Origin: Microvirga rosea
GTDB taxonomy: Bacteria; Pseudomonadota; Alphaproteobacteria; Rhizobiales; Beijerinckiaceae
Length of the DNA: 64,000 nucleotides
NCBI RefSeq assembly: GCF_020595095.1
Contig: NZ_JAJDOP010000003.1
Location: 248,001 to 312,000 of the forward strand
Direction of reading: 5' to 3'
The notes below the pieces were generated by a model. That model was not told where the DNA came from. It was given only the letters and a program-made list of their open reading frames with translations, and did no database searches. Positions 31,093 to 39,630 of this stretch are shown here, piece after piece (the stretch's first letter is position 1; every line of letters starts with the position of its first letter). Both the position numbers and the translations under genes were made by a program.

Positions 31093-31836
31093 GTGAGAGC
31101 CTCTTTCCTGACTGTTCCGATAATGCTCCATGTGTGGCTCACGGTGGCGCGCGCCGCCGCTGAGCCGGTTCCTCTGCCGCCTCCCCGGCCCCCGGAGCCC
31201 CCAATTCCGGAGCCTGTGAAGCCTGCGATGCCTAATGCGGCACCTGCGCCAGGCTTAGGTCCCGAAACCAGCTCCGAGAATTGCCTCAGCCGGTTACGGG
31301 AACTTGGCTTTACTTTAGAACCAGCGGAGCCACCGCATACTCGAAACGCTCAATGCCAAATCGATGTCCCCATCCACCTTCTCTCGGTGCCTGTCTCATC
31401 CCATCCCCAACAAACCGTCGTGCTGAAGGAAAAGCCTATCCTGGCCTGCGCCTTCGCGGAAAATTTCGGGCGTTGGATCAGCGATTTAGCTGCCCCCGTG
31501 ATCGCGGGACGCATGGGCATCGATCTCGTCGCCGTGCGGACAGGTCCTGGTTTTGAATGTCGGAACCGTAACGGGTCTCCGACCGGCAAACTCTCGGCCC
31601 ATGCGCAGGGTAGGGCTATTGACGTATCTCATTTTGAGCTCTCGGATGGTGGGAGTCTTTTCATCAAACCGAACGGGAATGCATCCCACGCCGATACGAT
31701 CGCTACCCTGCGTAGAGCGGCGTGCGGATGGTTTACGACGATCCTCGGACCTGGTTCCGATCCGTCCCATACAGATCACCTTCATCTTGATGTGGAGCCT
31801 CACGGGTCCAGCGACCGTTACCGGATATGCCAGTAA
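31093..31836 (+). CDS. extensin-like C-terminal domain protein, secreted
   Basis: The GTG at 31093 follows a GAGGAGAGGGG site and gives 247 residues; a TTG at 31066 is possible. A signal peptide (SFLTVPIMLHVWLTVARAAA) is followed by a Pro-rich stretch (PVPLPPPRPPEPP) and the extensin_2 domain with HAQGRAIDVSHFEL and HTDHLHLDVEP. The conserved His/Asp residues resemble M15/LD-carboxypeptidase-type metal sites, so a cell-wall hydrolase role is possible, but not demonstrated in the family. Four or five Cys may form disulfides. Confidence 0.82.
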   Translation: MRASFLTVPIMLHVWLTVARAAAEPVPLPPPRPPEPPIPEPVKPAMPNAAPAPGLGPETSSENCLSRLRELGFTLEPAEPPHTRNAQCQIDVPIHLLSVPVSSHPQQTVVLKEKPILACAFAENFGRWISDLAAPVIAGRMGIDLVAVRTGPGFECRNRNGSPTGKLSAHAQGRAIDVSHFELSDGGSLFIKPNGNASHADTIATLRRAACGWFTTILGPGSDPSHTDHLHLDVEPHGSSDRYRICQ

Positions 31837-31941
31837 CGGCTTCTCTCGGGATGACAGGATTTAACGGCGGTCTAGTCGCAAAGCGCATATTCAAAGGGTG
31901 CTTGATCGGTTTATTCTTGAGTCTCCAAAGGCTTGATAATC

Positions 31942-32652
31942 GTGAGCGCCAGCATGTCCGATGCGGTTTTCGGGGATCGGATGATCGTCGATCCCGAGGC
32001 TGAGTACCTTCGCCTGCGTCTGTTAGGCGAGCCCGGCTGGGGCGGCTCCAATTTTCCGACGCGCCGTGCGGGTTGGGCTAACTCAATCGTCTATTTGAAC
32101 GAAGCCGATGCCATTCCTCGACCGCCGGCCAGATTGCTGGAGCTGGGATGCGGCAACGGAATGGTTTCGGCGCTTTTTGCGGAACGCGGATACGATATTG
32201 ACGGGGTCGACCTGTCGTCAGTCGCCGTTGCCTGGGCTCGCGAACAATTTGCCGAAAAGTCTCTCCAGGGTCGGTTCCAATGCGGAAACGTCAGCGCGAT
32301 GCCTTTCTTTCCGGCGAAGACATTTGATCTGGTGATCGATGGAAACTGCCTTCATTGCCTGTTGGACGAAGCGCGGGGCCTTTGCCTCGCAGAGGTCCGA
32401 CGCGTATTGAAAGCCAACGGCACTTTCGTGGTGAGCACCATGTGCGGGGAGCCGAAAACAGATATCCTGAAGCGAAACTTCGATCCGGCCAAGCGACAGC
32501 TCTTGGAACGGGGCCAGCCGTATCGCACGTTAAAACCCGTCAATGAGTTGACCCGGGAGATCCACGAAGCCGGCTTCCAGATTACCCATCAAATCCTGGG
32601 CGAGGGCCGTCTATGGGATCATGCGGTCATCGTTTGCAGGATGAAGCCCTAG
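31942..32652 (+). CDS. class I SAM-dependent methyltransferase
   Basis: About 236 residues of a Rossmann-fold methyltransferase. SAM-binding motif I is LLELGCGNGMVSALF, motif II DGVDLSS, and the post-motif DLVIDGNCLHCL. Substrate is unknown. Start is uncertain: GTG 31942, ATG 31954 or TTG 31933 are all in frame, none with an ideal ribosome site. Confidence 0.85.
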   Translation: MSASMSDAVFGDRMIVDPEAEYLRLRLLGEPGWGGSNFPTRRAGWANSIVYLNEADAIPRPPARLLELGCGNGMVSALFAERGYDIDGVDLSSVAVAWAREQFAEKSLQGRFQCGNVSAMPFFPAKTFDLVIDGNCLHCLLDEARGLCLAEVRRVLKANGTFVVSTMCGEPKTDILKRNFDPAKRQLLERGQPYRTLKPVNELTREIHEAGFQITHQILGEGRLWDHAVIVCRMKP

Positions 32653-32663
32653 ACTTTCAAAGG

Positions 32664-32681
32664 GCAGCAGCGCCCTGCTGC
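32664..32681. other. hairpin after the methyltransferase gene
   Basis: Perfect seven-base inverted repeat GCAGCAG / CTGCTGC with a CGCC loop, 12 bases past the stop. No T-run follows, so termination would be weak. Confidence 0.35.
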
Positions 32682-32916
32682 TCCAAGATCGTTGCGAACG
32701 CAAAATAGAGATGTCCCAATCCGTGCCATTTGGAAATGTCAGTCTCGCCACGCGCGAGGGGTAGGCTTTGGCCCCCGGCCGCGCTGGCCGGAGGGCATCA
32801 TTGGGCGCATGCCCAACTTTTAAGGCTCCGCAAGTGTCCAACGATGCCCTGTGGGCTCTTTGCGAGAAGAGCCCACAGTTGCTTACCTCCTCATAAGAGG
32901 CCGCCTTTATGACGCC

Positions 32917-33432
32917 TCAGTGGCTTGCAGGGCCTCGCGCGGCCTCAAGAACAGCCACCGCCTCTTGCCGGCGCCGCTCGGCCAGTCGACGGGCTCCATT
33001 GGCGCTCGCTTCCTCGCCGAGCGCATAGGCGAGGAATTCCGGAAGCCGGCGGATCACGCCGCGACCACCCCAGCGGCCGTCCGCGATCTCGGTAGGGAAC
33101 ACCCAAACGCGCGGTGCGACGTCTTCGAATGTCGCTCCCTCCGCTCGAGCCACCGCTTCAGTGATCTCACGCACGATCGCGCTCCTCCGCTCGTCGTCGT
33201 AGAGGCCCTCCATCACGGAAGGGATGAACCGATAGCGCGGCGAGGTCGTCGGTACTCCCGCGACGTACACGACCGGCCTATGCAGGAAGATGAGGCTCAC
33301 CGCCCGCGCCTTTTCGTTCGCTGGATCAATCCCCTCGTTCCGCATCAAGAGGTCCGTGACCTCCCGCAGCAGCCGTGCTTCCGCGTCGGGTGCCAGTGCG
33401 CCTTCCGGAATAAATGCATCGAGCATCGGCAT
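32917..33432 (-). CDS. tautomerase-superfamily protein with two tandem domains
   Basis: 171 residues beginning Met-Pro-Met-Leu, so removal of Met would expose the catalytic N-terminal proline of the 4-oxalocrotonate tautomerase superfamily. A first beta-alpha-beta unit spans about 1-65 (ALAPDAEARLLREVTDLLMR) and a second about 75-140 (YDDERRSAIVREITEAVARAEG). The double-length layout resembles CHMI/MSAD/cis-CaaD-like fused members. Substrate is unknown. It is divergent from the GlxA-type regulator, 100 bases away, which probably controls it. Confidence 0.78.
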   Translation of the reverse strand: MPMLDAFIPEGALAPDAEARLLREVTDLLMRNEGIDPANEKARAVSLIFLHRPVVYVAGVPTTSPRYRFIPSVMEGLYDDERRSAIVREITEAVARAEGATFEDVAPRVWVFPTEIADGRWGGRGVIRRLPEFLAYALGEEASANGARRLAERRRQEAVAVLEAARGPASH

Positions 33433-33532
33433 CGCTAAACTCCATTCGCCATTTCGATACGTCCAAATTAGGTCTTCACGGGCCTATCAGAAATTGGCAG
33501 GATCGCCATCTTTGGAGGAAAATCAGACACAG

Positions 33533-34543
33533 ATGAGAATGATCCGTATCTGGGTATATGACGGGATCCTAGCCTCGGGCGTATCGGGTCCAATCGACGT
33601 CTTCGCAGCGGCCAACCGCATTGCTGCCAAGAGCTCCGTGAACCGTCGTCAGCCGATCCGGTGGCGTGTGGAATCTCTTGATGGCAAACCGGTGCATACT
33701 GCCTCTGGTCAGACCGTTGCGGTCGACGGGAGGATCGATGCCCGCGGGCGCGCCGACGCAATTCTGGTGACCGCGCCGTTTCTCGCCGATATGGAGGAGT
33801 TTGTCTCCCGGCACGAGCAACTGCGCGCACTGTCGTCTGCACTGCGGCGGCAACACGTAGCTGGCGCGGTGGTGGCGTCCTACTGTACCGGCAGCTATCT
33901 GCTGGCCGAAGCGGGACTACTTGATGGCCGTATCGCCACCACCCACTGGGATCGAGCTACGGACTTCTCGCGGCGATACCCAAGGGTCGAACTTCGGGCC
34001 AACGAAGTTCTGACCGAACAGGATCGCGTTCTTTGTACCGGCGCTGTGACATCCTTCCTCAACCTGGCCCTGCGCCTCGTGGAGATGTTCGGCGATGCAC
34101 ATTTGGCCACGACGACCGCCAAGGCCCTATTGATTGACACCAATCGTGTGTCGCAGGCATCCTATGCGACGTTGCTCGACGAGCATGGACACTCCGATCG
34201 CCTTGTCGCCCGCGCCCAGCTCCGGATGGAGGCGACCCTTCAGCACGGGTTTCGACTGTCCGAACTCGCGGCTTATCTTGCCGTCAGCGAACGGACCCTC
34301 AATCGACGTTTCAAGCAAGCGGTAGGTGACTCGCCTCTGGAGTATCTCCAGTCTCTCCGTATCGAAGTCGCGAAGCGGTTGCTCGAGGCGGGCCACGCAA
34401 GCCTTGAAGGCGTGAGCCAGCGTGTCGGTTATGGGGATCTCAGCACATTTCGTGAGCTCTTCAAGCACAAGACCGGGCTGACTCCGCGCGAGTACCAACG
34501 CCGCTTTGTGCAGCACGCGTGTCGGAACAACCTTAAGTCATGA
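33533..34543 (+). CDS. GlxA-type transcriptional regulator (DJ-1/PfpI plus AraC HTH)
   Basis: 336 residues: an N-terminal DJ-1/PfpI-like domain (about 1-180; VSGPIDVFAAANRIA, the cysteine elbow ASYCTGSYLLAEAGLLDG and TTHWDRA), then an AraC two-helix DNA-binding domain (about 225-330) with LSELAAYLAVSERTLNRRFK and GYGDLSTFRELFK. Such regulators often answer to small metabolites. It starts at 33533, reading away from the tautomerase gene, and ends just before the first IS remnant. Confidence 0.9.
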   Translation: MRMIRIWVYDGILASGVSGPIDVFAAANRIAAKSSVNRRQPIRWRVESLDGKPVHTASGQTVAVDGRIDARGRADAILVTAPFLADMEEFVSRHEQLRALSSALRRQHVAGAVVASYCTGSYLLAEAGLLDGRIATTHWDRATDFSRRYPRVELRANEVLTEQDRVLCTGAVTSFLNLALRLVEMFGDAHLATTTAKALLIDTNRVSQASYATLLDEHGHSDRLVARAQLRMEATLQHGFRLSELAAYLAVSERTLNRRFKQAVGDSPLEYLQSLRIEVAKRLLEAGHASLEGVSQRVGYGDLSTFRELFKHKTGLTPREYQRRFVQHACRNNLKS

Positions 34544-34544
34544 G

Positions 34545-34788
34545 GCGTGCGTTCCCCGATAGGCAAGGCAGCCGCCAAACCTGGCGCTTGGTAGATGGAG
34601 TTGGGCGGCAGCTTGCGCCACAGTCAGGCGGTCTTCGACCAGATCCATCACAACACGCGGCCGATACAGTTCCTGGTGGCGCGTACTGACCACCATCATG
34701 GAACCCGAGTTCACCGTTGTCCGCACACGGGGAGGGCGACCTTTATAACGGGCGGACCGGCAACATCTCTAACGGCGGCCTACAATCA
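34545..34788 (-). mobile_element. insertion-sequence remnant 1 (left end and transposase N-terminus)
   Basis: Reverse-strand reading from 34726 gives a start and a helix-turn-helix-like N-terminus (YRPRVVMDLVEDRLTVAQAA) that breaks off after about 45 residues. The outer 92 bases (34697-34788) are about 80% identical to those of remnant 2 and end at CAACATCTCTAAC, the presumed terminal inverted repeat. I place it in the ISNCY/IS1202-like group by similarity of the N-terminus; family assignment is tentative. Confidence 0.65.
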
Positions 34789-34825
34789 TTGTCAAAGCCC
34801 GTTAGACAAGTCGCTGATTGTCCTC

Positions 34826-34841
34826 ATTAGAGATGTCACCC
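34826..34841 (+). repeat. isolated copy of the IS terminal inverted repeat, opposite orientation
   Basis: ATTAGAGATGTCACCC matches the presumed terminal repeat GTTAGAGATGTCACC (as read inward from remnant 2) but faces the other way, 53 bases from remnant 1. Similarity stops after about 16 bases. The rest of the interval 34789-34970 holds no gene that I can see. Confidence 0.45.
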
Positions 34842-34970
34842 TCGGGCGCTTCCTTGCGGTGTCAGGGACTTTGGTTAAGGTTGAAGGCTCCGAGCAGCAT
34901 GGGAATTGATTAGCCAGAGGCAATTGGCTCTATATCTGTCTAATCCTTTCCTTCTCTGCGTAGAGAGACC

Positions 34971-35354
34971 GTGTCCAATCATCGTTTCACCTCCGGGTTG
35001 CTGTTCCGGTCAGCCATTATTGCCTTTGCGATCATTGGCTTAGGAGTGGTTTGGAGTGCTGGTTGGCTCCCGATCGAACAAAAGCCATACTTCTTCGAAG
35101 TGGATGGGATCCGCCGGCTGAACTGCTACGGTGGGCCCGGCACCCACCCCTCTAATCCGCTCGCCCTTGAGTTTACGGACCAGGGATATGTTGCGGTCCT
35201 GCAATCGAGTCAGACTCAACTTAGATTGAAGTACACGCCTGGCAATCTGTTTTCCAGCGTTTGGAAAGACGGCAAAGTCGAACTTACCATGGACCCGGAA
35301 ATCTATATCTCTGGTCTGGAAGATCATGAGATTGGGCCGTGTGAGCGGATTTAG
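34971..35354 (+). CDS. hypothetical exported protein, possibly MliC-like
   Basis: 127 residues from a GTG start. An N-terminal hydrophobic helix (about 13-32) could be an anchor or signal peptide. The rest is predicted beta-rich with one Cys early (RLNCYG) and one near the end (GPCERI), and a WKDGKVELTMD stretch, which recalls the MliC lysozyme-inhibitor fold (C...W-x-K-G...C). This is a tentative resemblance. It is caught between two IS remnants, and its GC is lower than the core genes. Confidence 0.55.
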   Translation: MSNHRFTSGLLFRSAIIAFAIIGLGVVWSAGWLPIEQKPYFFEVDGIRRLNCYGGPGTHPSNPLALEFTDQGYVAVLQSSQTQLRLKYTPGNLFSSVWKDGKVELTMDPEIYISGLEDHEIGPCERI

Positions 35355-35825
35355 ATCGATGGCTGTGTATCAGAACTTGTTAAACAACGAGCAGCGCGGC
35401 GGAGCTGATCAAGTTGCGCAGCCGCGCTGCGCCCGTCGGACCGCGCGTCAACCGACCTTGAACAGGCTCTTGGCCTGGCCGCGTTGGACCGGATCAGAGC
35501 CAAGGCCTCGGCCCGCACAGCTGGCGGATAGCTGCGGTTGCTGGGTTTGCCACGACGGCTCGACACCAGAGCTTCCGGTCCGCGTTGGCGAAACTTCTTC
35601 AGGATACGAAATACCTGTCGGCGTGTCATACGCAGCAGTTGCGCCGCGTCCCGGACCGCGATGTGCCGCGCCATGACATCACGCAACACCTGCATCTGAT
35701 CGATCTCTCGACGACTCATGGCGATCACCGTCATGGCACCCGAGCTTCCCGTTGTCCGCACCCGGGGAGGGTGGCATCTGTAACGGGCAGATCGGTGACA
35801 TCTCTAACGGTGTTCTACAATCTAA
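35351..35825 (-). pseudogene. insertion-sequence remnant 2 with truncated transposase (ISNCY/IS1202-like)
   Basis: Reverse-strand frame from 35761 reads SRREIDQMQVLRDVMARHIA, then an HTH (AAQLLRMTRRQVFRILKKF) and LVSSRRGKPSNRSYPPAVRAE, the typical start of an ISNCY-family transposase, then changes to unrelated sequence after about residue 90 and stops at 136; the integrase-like catalytic core is absent. The outer end (to about 35808-35825) carries the terminal repeat GGTGACATCTCTAAC. It is an internally deleted, non-autonomous remnant. Confidence 0.72.
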
Positions 35826-36136
35826 TTTCGCATAAGATATATTATGGAACCAAAGCTATGAGGTGGAACTACACCTCGGTGGAGCGGCGGACCTCGCGAG
35901 TATGACCAGAGCGTGCCGACTTTCTTCTCGCATGGCGGCCTGATAGGATTTCACCGTCGAAAAGGACCATGAGCGGCATTGGTAAGTCCGCTCCCTTCGT
36001 CAGAAGGCTCCGTCTCGTCCACTAGGCGAACCCGCGACAAGCAACTGGCGCAACCGCGCTAGCGGCTTGGCGCGTTCCTTGGTCTTTCGCGTCTCAAGCT
36101 GTCGGTCGGCTGCGCTACTTCGAAAAAGGAAGCAGC
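35826..36136. other. intergenic stretch without a recognisable gene
   Basis: About 310 bases between IS remnant 2 and the ABM gene. The first 60 bases are AT-rich (ATAAGATATATTATG). No gene, RNA or clear repeat was seen. Confidence 0.5.
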
Positions 36137-36451
36137 ATGCCTATCATTCGTGCCAACGCCGGTATCATAACGCAGATTAACGTGTTCACCGTTCCGCCAG
36201 GCGGCCAGCAAGCTCTTATCGACCACTTGTCGGAAGCAGCCCAATTCGTTCGCGACGTCCCTGGCTGGATATCCGCCAGCCTTCATCGCAGTGAGGATGG
36301 GACACGGGTCGTCAATTATGCCCAGACGCAAGGGTTGGAGGCCGCACATAGAGTCGTCGATCGGCTCCGCCTGGGCGGGTTTCTTGACCATCGGGAGCTG
36401 GGACAACCAAGCCCAGGATTATATGAGGTGGCATTCACGCTAGAGCGATAA
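36137..36451 (+). CDS. antibiotic biosynthesis monooxygenase (ABM) domain protein
   Basis: A 104-residue ferredoxin-like-fold protein. TQINVFTVPPGGQQALIDHL, FVRDVPGWISASLHRSEDG and VVNYAQTQ fit the ABM/quinol-monooxygenase family, whose members oxidise quinols or polyketides, or are heme- or signalling-related. A GGAAG ribosome site precedes the ATG. Substrate is unknown. Confidence 0.85.
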   Translation: MPIIRANAGIITQINVFTVPPGGQQALIDHLSEAAQFVRDVPGWISASLHRSEDGTRVVNYAQTQGLEAAHRVVDRLRLGGFLDHRELGQPSPGLYEVAFTLER

Positions 36452-36514
36452 CGACGATGGCGGCGCTCTTGCGCCGCCCAACGCCTCAGACCGCCCGATC
36501 TGCCGGGAGGCAGC

Positions 36515-37912
36515 TTAAGCGGCCTGCCCCGACGGAGAATTGGGCTTGAGGTCGCCCAGGACGGTTGGGATCAATTCCGATACGGTCGGATGAATAGGCA
36601 CCGACCATTGTAGCGTGGAATACGGCACGCGCGCGTTCATCACGTTGAGGATCCCGTGGATGGCTTCGTCGCCGCCAACTCCGAGAATGGCGGCGCCGAG
36701 AATCTGGTTCGTTTGGGAATCCGCGACGATTTTCATGAAGCCCTTCGTCTCGTCCTTTTCAATCGCACGCCCGACACGGCTCATGGGGCGCTTCGAAACG
36801 AGCACATCCCGTCCCAATTTGAGCGCTTCCGTCTCAGACAAGCCAACCCGGCCAAGGGGCGGATCGATATAGAGTGCATAAGCCGGAATCCGGCTGCTGA
36901 CCCGATGATCCGCGGCATCGAGGAGGTTGGCGGCCACAATTTCATAATCGTTATAAGCCGTATGAGTGAACGCACCGCGGCCATTGCAATCGCCCAGAGC
37001 CCATATGCCGGGCACATTTGTGGCCAAGAAGTCGTCCACGACGATGTAGCCGCGCGAATCTGTGATGACTCCGGCCTGATCCAGGCCGAGGTCGTCCGTG
37101 TTAGGGCGCCGGCCGATTGCGAGAAGAACATGAGAACCCACCACAAACGGATCGCCAGACGTGCAATCGACGTCAACTGCAATGCCCTCCCCGTCAGGCC
37201 TCAAGGCTATGCATGTGGCGTTGGTACGGACGGCTATTTCCTCGTCAGCAAGAATCGCACGGATCGCTTCCGAGATATCTTCATCCTCACGACCAATAAG
37301 CCGCGGCCCTTTTTCAACGACCGTCACCTCCGAGCCAAAGCGGCGATACATCTGGGCAAACTCAAGTCCAATATAGCTTCCTCCGACAACAACCAGGTGC
37401 CGGGGAGGGCTCTCAAGTCGAAGCATGGAGCTGTTGGTGAGGTAGCTGACCGTGTTCACACCGGGCAGGTCAGGAATATTGGCGCGGCCGCCTACGTTGA
37501 TGAATATCTTCGGGGCCTGCAGCAACCTTTCCCCGACCCGAACACGGCCCTGCCCTTCGAGCCTGGCATGACCATTCATGACCGTTAAACCGTCCATGGT
37601 CCGCAGCCACCGTTCGATGCTGTCTCGCGCGTTCCTTGCCACCGTATCGGCCCGCGTCTTGATCCGCCCGAAATCGATTTCGACCGGATCCTTGAGCCGA
37701 ATACCGTAATCCGCCCCTCGCCTTGCAAGATAAGCGGCGTAAGCACTCGCCACGAGCGTCTTTGTGGGCATGCAGCCTGTGTTAACGCACGTGCCGCCGA
37801 ACAATTCGCGCTCTACCAGGGCAATCTTCATGCCCGCCCCGGTCAGCCGCCCCGCCAGAGACGGTCCCGCCTGCCCTGCCCCTATGATGATAGCATCGAA
37901 CCTGTCGTTCAT
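36515..37912 (-). CDS. FAD-dependent disulfide oxidoreductase, mercuric-reductase-like
   Basis: A 465-residue class I pyridine nucleotide-disulfide oxidoreductase: FAD motif AIIIGAGQAGPSLAGRL, redox pair GGTCVNTGCMPTKTL, NAD(P) motif VVVGGSYIGLEFAQMY, second FAD motif WALGDCNGRGAF and the dimerisation domain ending in HPTVSELIPT. It lacks the N-terminal heavy-metal domain and the C-terminal Cys pair of MerA, so it is not a genuine mercuric reductase. The true start is ATG 37912, overlapping the DUF4126 stop by four bases; the open frame continues far upstream only by chance. Confidence 0.88.
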   Translation of the reverse strand: MNDRFDAIIIGAGQAGPSLAGRLTGAGMKIALVERELFGGTCVNTGCMPTKTLVASAYAAYLARRGADYGIRLKDPVEIDFGRIKTRADTVARNARDSIERWLRTMDGLTVMNGHARLEGQGRVRVGERLLQAPKIFINVGGRANIPDLPGVNTVSYLTNSSMLRLESPPRHLVVVGGSYIGLEFAQMYRRFGSEVTVVEKGPRLIGREDEDISEAIRAILADEEIAVRTNATCIALRPDGEGIAVDVDCTSGDPFVVGSHVLLAIGRRPNTDDLGLDQAGVITDSRGYIVVDDFLATNVPGIWALGDCNGRGAFTHTAYNDYEIVAANLLDAADHRVSSRIPAYALYIDPPLGRVGLSETEALKLGRDVLVSKRPMSRVGRAIEKDETKGFMKIVADSQTNQILGAAILGVGGDEAIHGILNVMNARVPYSTLQWSVPIHPTVSELIPTVLGDLKPNSPSGQAA

Positions 37913-38376
37913 GATCCGGCCCCCACAATAAGCACTGCGCCCACTATCGCTATGGCGTCTTCCACGAACGCTGCCGGCCGATCTTTGCCGAATGCCAGAG
38001 CCAGATGTTTTCGGAATGCAGCACCGCCAAGCGTACCAATGACCGCCCCGACAGCTCCAGCCAGGATGCCTCCCAAGAAATTCCCGCCGCTCGCCATCGT
38101 GACCGCCGCACCACATACGCCGCCAACGACGATCCTGGTGATGAACGCGCCAGAGGCTTTGCGGCTCGGCGTGGAGGGAAGCTGATCGGCGATAAGCTCT
38201 CCGATCGCCAGAAGGGTGAATATCCAGGGAGAGACAGGGTGCGCAAGGAAAGAGAGCCATGTACTGCTGAGGTTGAGCAGCCCCAGATAGGCGCCCCAAC
38301 TGACGGCCGCAGGAGCCGTCATTGCACGCAAGCCACCGATGATCCCTATGGAAAGAGCGGCAAGGTATAAGAGCAT
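37909..38376 (-). CDS. DUF4126 family membrane protein
   Basis: A 155-residue hydrophobic protein with about four to five membrane segments and Gly-rich helices (GGNFLGGILAGAVGAVIGTLGG is split across two of these). IGELIADQLPSTPSRK in the middle fits DUF4126. It is translationally coupled to the disulfide oxidoreductase downstream, so the two probably function together. Role unknown. Confidence 0.78.
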   Translation of the reverse strand: MLLYLAALSIGIIGGLRAMTAPAAVSWGAYLGLLNLSSTWLSFLAHPVSPWIFTLLAIGELIADQLPSTPSRKASGAFITRIVVGGVCGAAVTMASGGNFLGGILAGAVGAVIGTLGGAAFRKHLALAFGKDRPAAFVEDAIAIVGAVLIVGAGS

Positions 38377-38478
38377 TTGGGTTCCCCGAAATTTGGACCA
38401 GGGTGCCTGCTTGATATCCCGTTTGCAATCCTTGCGTTCAGGGCAAGTCGGTGTCGAGCTGTGCCCCGTGACTGCTTC

Positions 38479-39498
38479 TTACCGGTCGAGGAACTTCAGC
38501 ATATGATCGACGATCTCCCTATGTGCCTGATGCCTATCCGTTCCAGCCGCATCGTCGCAAACCGGATCGTCTCGTTCCTCTGCGAGAAGCTCGCGTCCCT
38601 GGGGCTTGCACTCCGACAGAAACGTAAAGTGATTGGCCGGTTTCACGACCGCGTATCGTGCATTCGGCAGGCGCCGGAGAAGGTCACTGCCGTTTTGGGT
38701 GACATCAAGCGCTTTCCATCTCTCCTCTCCACCTAAGTTGATGAGCAGGATGGGTAATTTCATTTCGGCGATGCTCTCAGGAGTGAATGCGTAAGTCAGG
38801 CCAGGATCAACCGCGATAGCGGCGGAGATCCGAGAATCTCGCATATCGCTCTCGAAGACTTCGGGAAGATTGTCGAATGAAACTCCGCCTTTCTGGAAGA
38901 ATATGCAGTCCCCCTCCCCGCTCAGCCGCTCACAGTAACTTTTGTAGGAAGCCCGGTTCAGCCGCGCGCCCGCGAGATTCAGGGCGGTTGCTCCGCCGAG
39001 GGAAAACCCGAGCGACACGATACGCGCTCTATCGACATAGGGTCCCAAATTCGGGTCCGAAAGAACGGTATCGAGAGCCGCGCGCAGATCGGCGGCGCGC
39101 TCGTCGAGCCGGATCGACCGACGAGGTGAGGAGTCGCCGCTCGTGCTTCCCGGATGGTTGACGGCGAGTACCATTACACCGTGCAAGGCCAGCTGGGAGG
39201 ACAGCCACCCGAGGCCGTCCATATTTCCTCCCGAGCCGTGTGACAGCACCACAAGAGGATGCCGACCCTCGGCAACGGCGGCTCCTACGGACGCCCAAGT
39301 ACCTTTGAAAACTGCATTATCTCCGATCAGCCCCCGATAGGTCGGCTTTCCCAGGGGGTACCAGACCGATGCGGCAACCGGAGCACTCCTGTGGACGGCA
39401 TTCACTGTGATTCTGTCATACCCGGCAAGAGAATCGGCAAGGGCCGGTGATGCTACATTTAAGCAAGCCACCGCAGCGGCAATCATGAGAGGCTTCAT
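38479..39498 (-). CDS. secreted alpha/beta hydrolase (dienelactone hydrolase/PAF-acetylhydrolase-like)
   Basis: 339 residues starting at 39498 behind an AAAGGA site. A signal peptide (about 1-21, cleavage after ALA in SPALA-DS) precedes the hydrolase fold: oxyanion-hole HGSGGN, nucleophile elbow GFSLGGAT and a C-terminal His in ANHFTFL. PLVVLSHGSGG and AAIAVDPGL are typical of this group. Probably a periplasmic esterase. It is divergent from the AraC-type gene at 39631. Confidence 0.85.
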   Translation of the reverse strand: MKPLMIAAAVACLNVASPALADSLAGYDRITVNAVHRSAPVAASVWYPLGKPTYRGLIGDNAVFKGTWASVGAAVAEGRHPLVVLSHGSGGNMDGLGWLSSQLALHGVMVLAVNHPGSTSGDSSPRRSIRLDERAADLRAALDTVLSDPNLGPYVDRARIVSLGFSLGGATALNLAGARLNRASYKSYCERLSGEGDCIFFQKGGVSFDNLPEVFESDMRDSRISAAIAVDPGLTYAFTPESIAEMKLPILLINLGGEERWKALDVTQNGSDLLRRLPNARYAVVKPANHFTFLSECKPQGRELLAEERDDPVCDDAAGTDRHQAHREIVDHMLKFLDR

Positions 39499-39630
39499 TG
39501 GGGAGTCCTTTCTGGATGATAGACGTCCCGACGATGCTTGATTGGAGCAAAAACGCGTCCTCAATCCGGTTTTAGGTCGAGCCGAACCGAATTTGAGCCT
39601 AAGGAAAGCCGGAATTCCTGGAACAGACCC

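Noticed and set aside
36515..37912. Mercury resistance operon
   Set aside because: No merR, merT or merP nearby, no heavy-metal domain and no C-terminal Cys pair in the reductase.
37913..38428. N-terminal extension of the disulfide reductase frame by about 170 codons
   Set aside because: This part is antisense-phase shadow of the DUF4126 gene on the same strand; the FAD motif begins right after ATG 37912, which overlaps the DUF4126 stop as in coupled genes.
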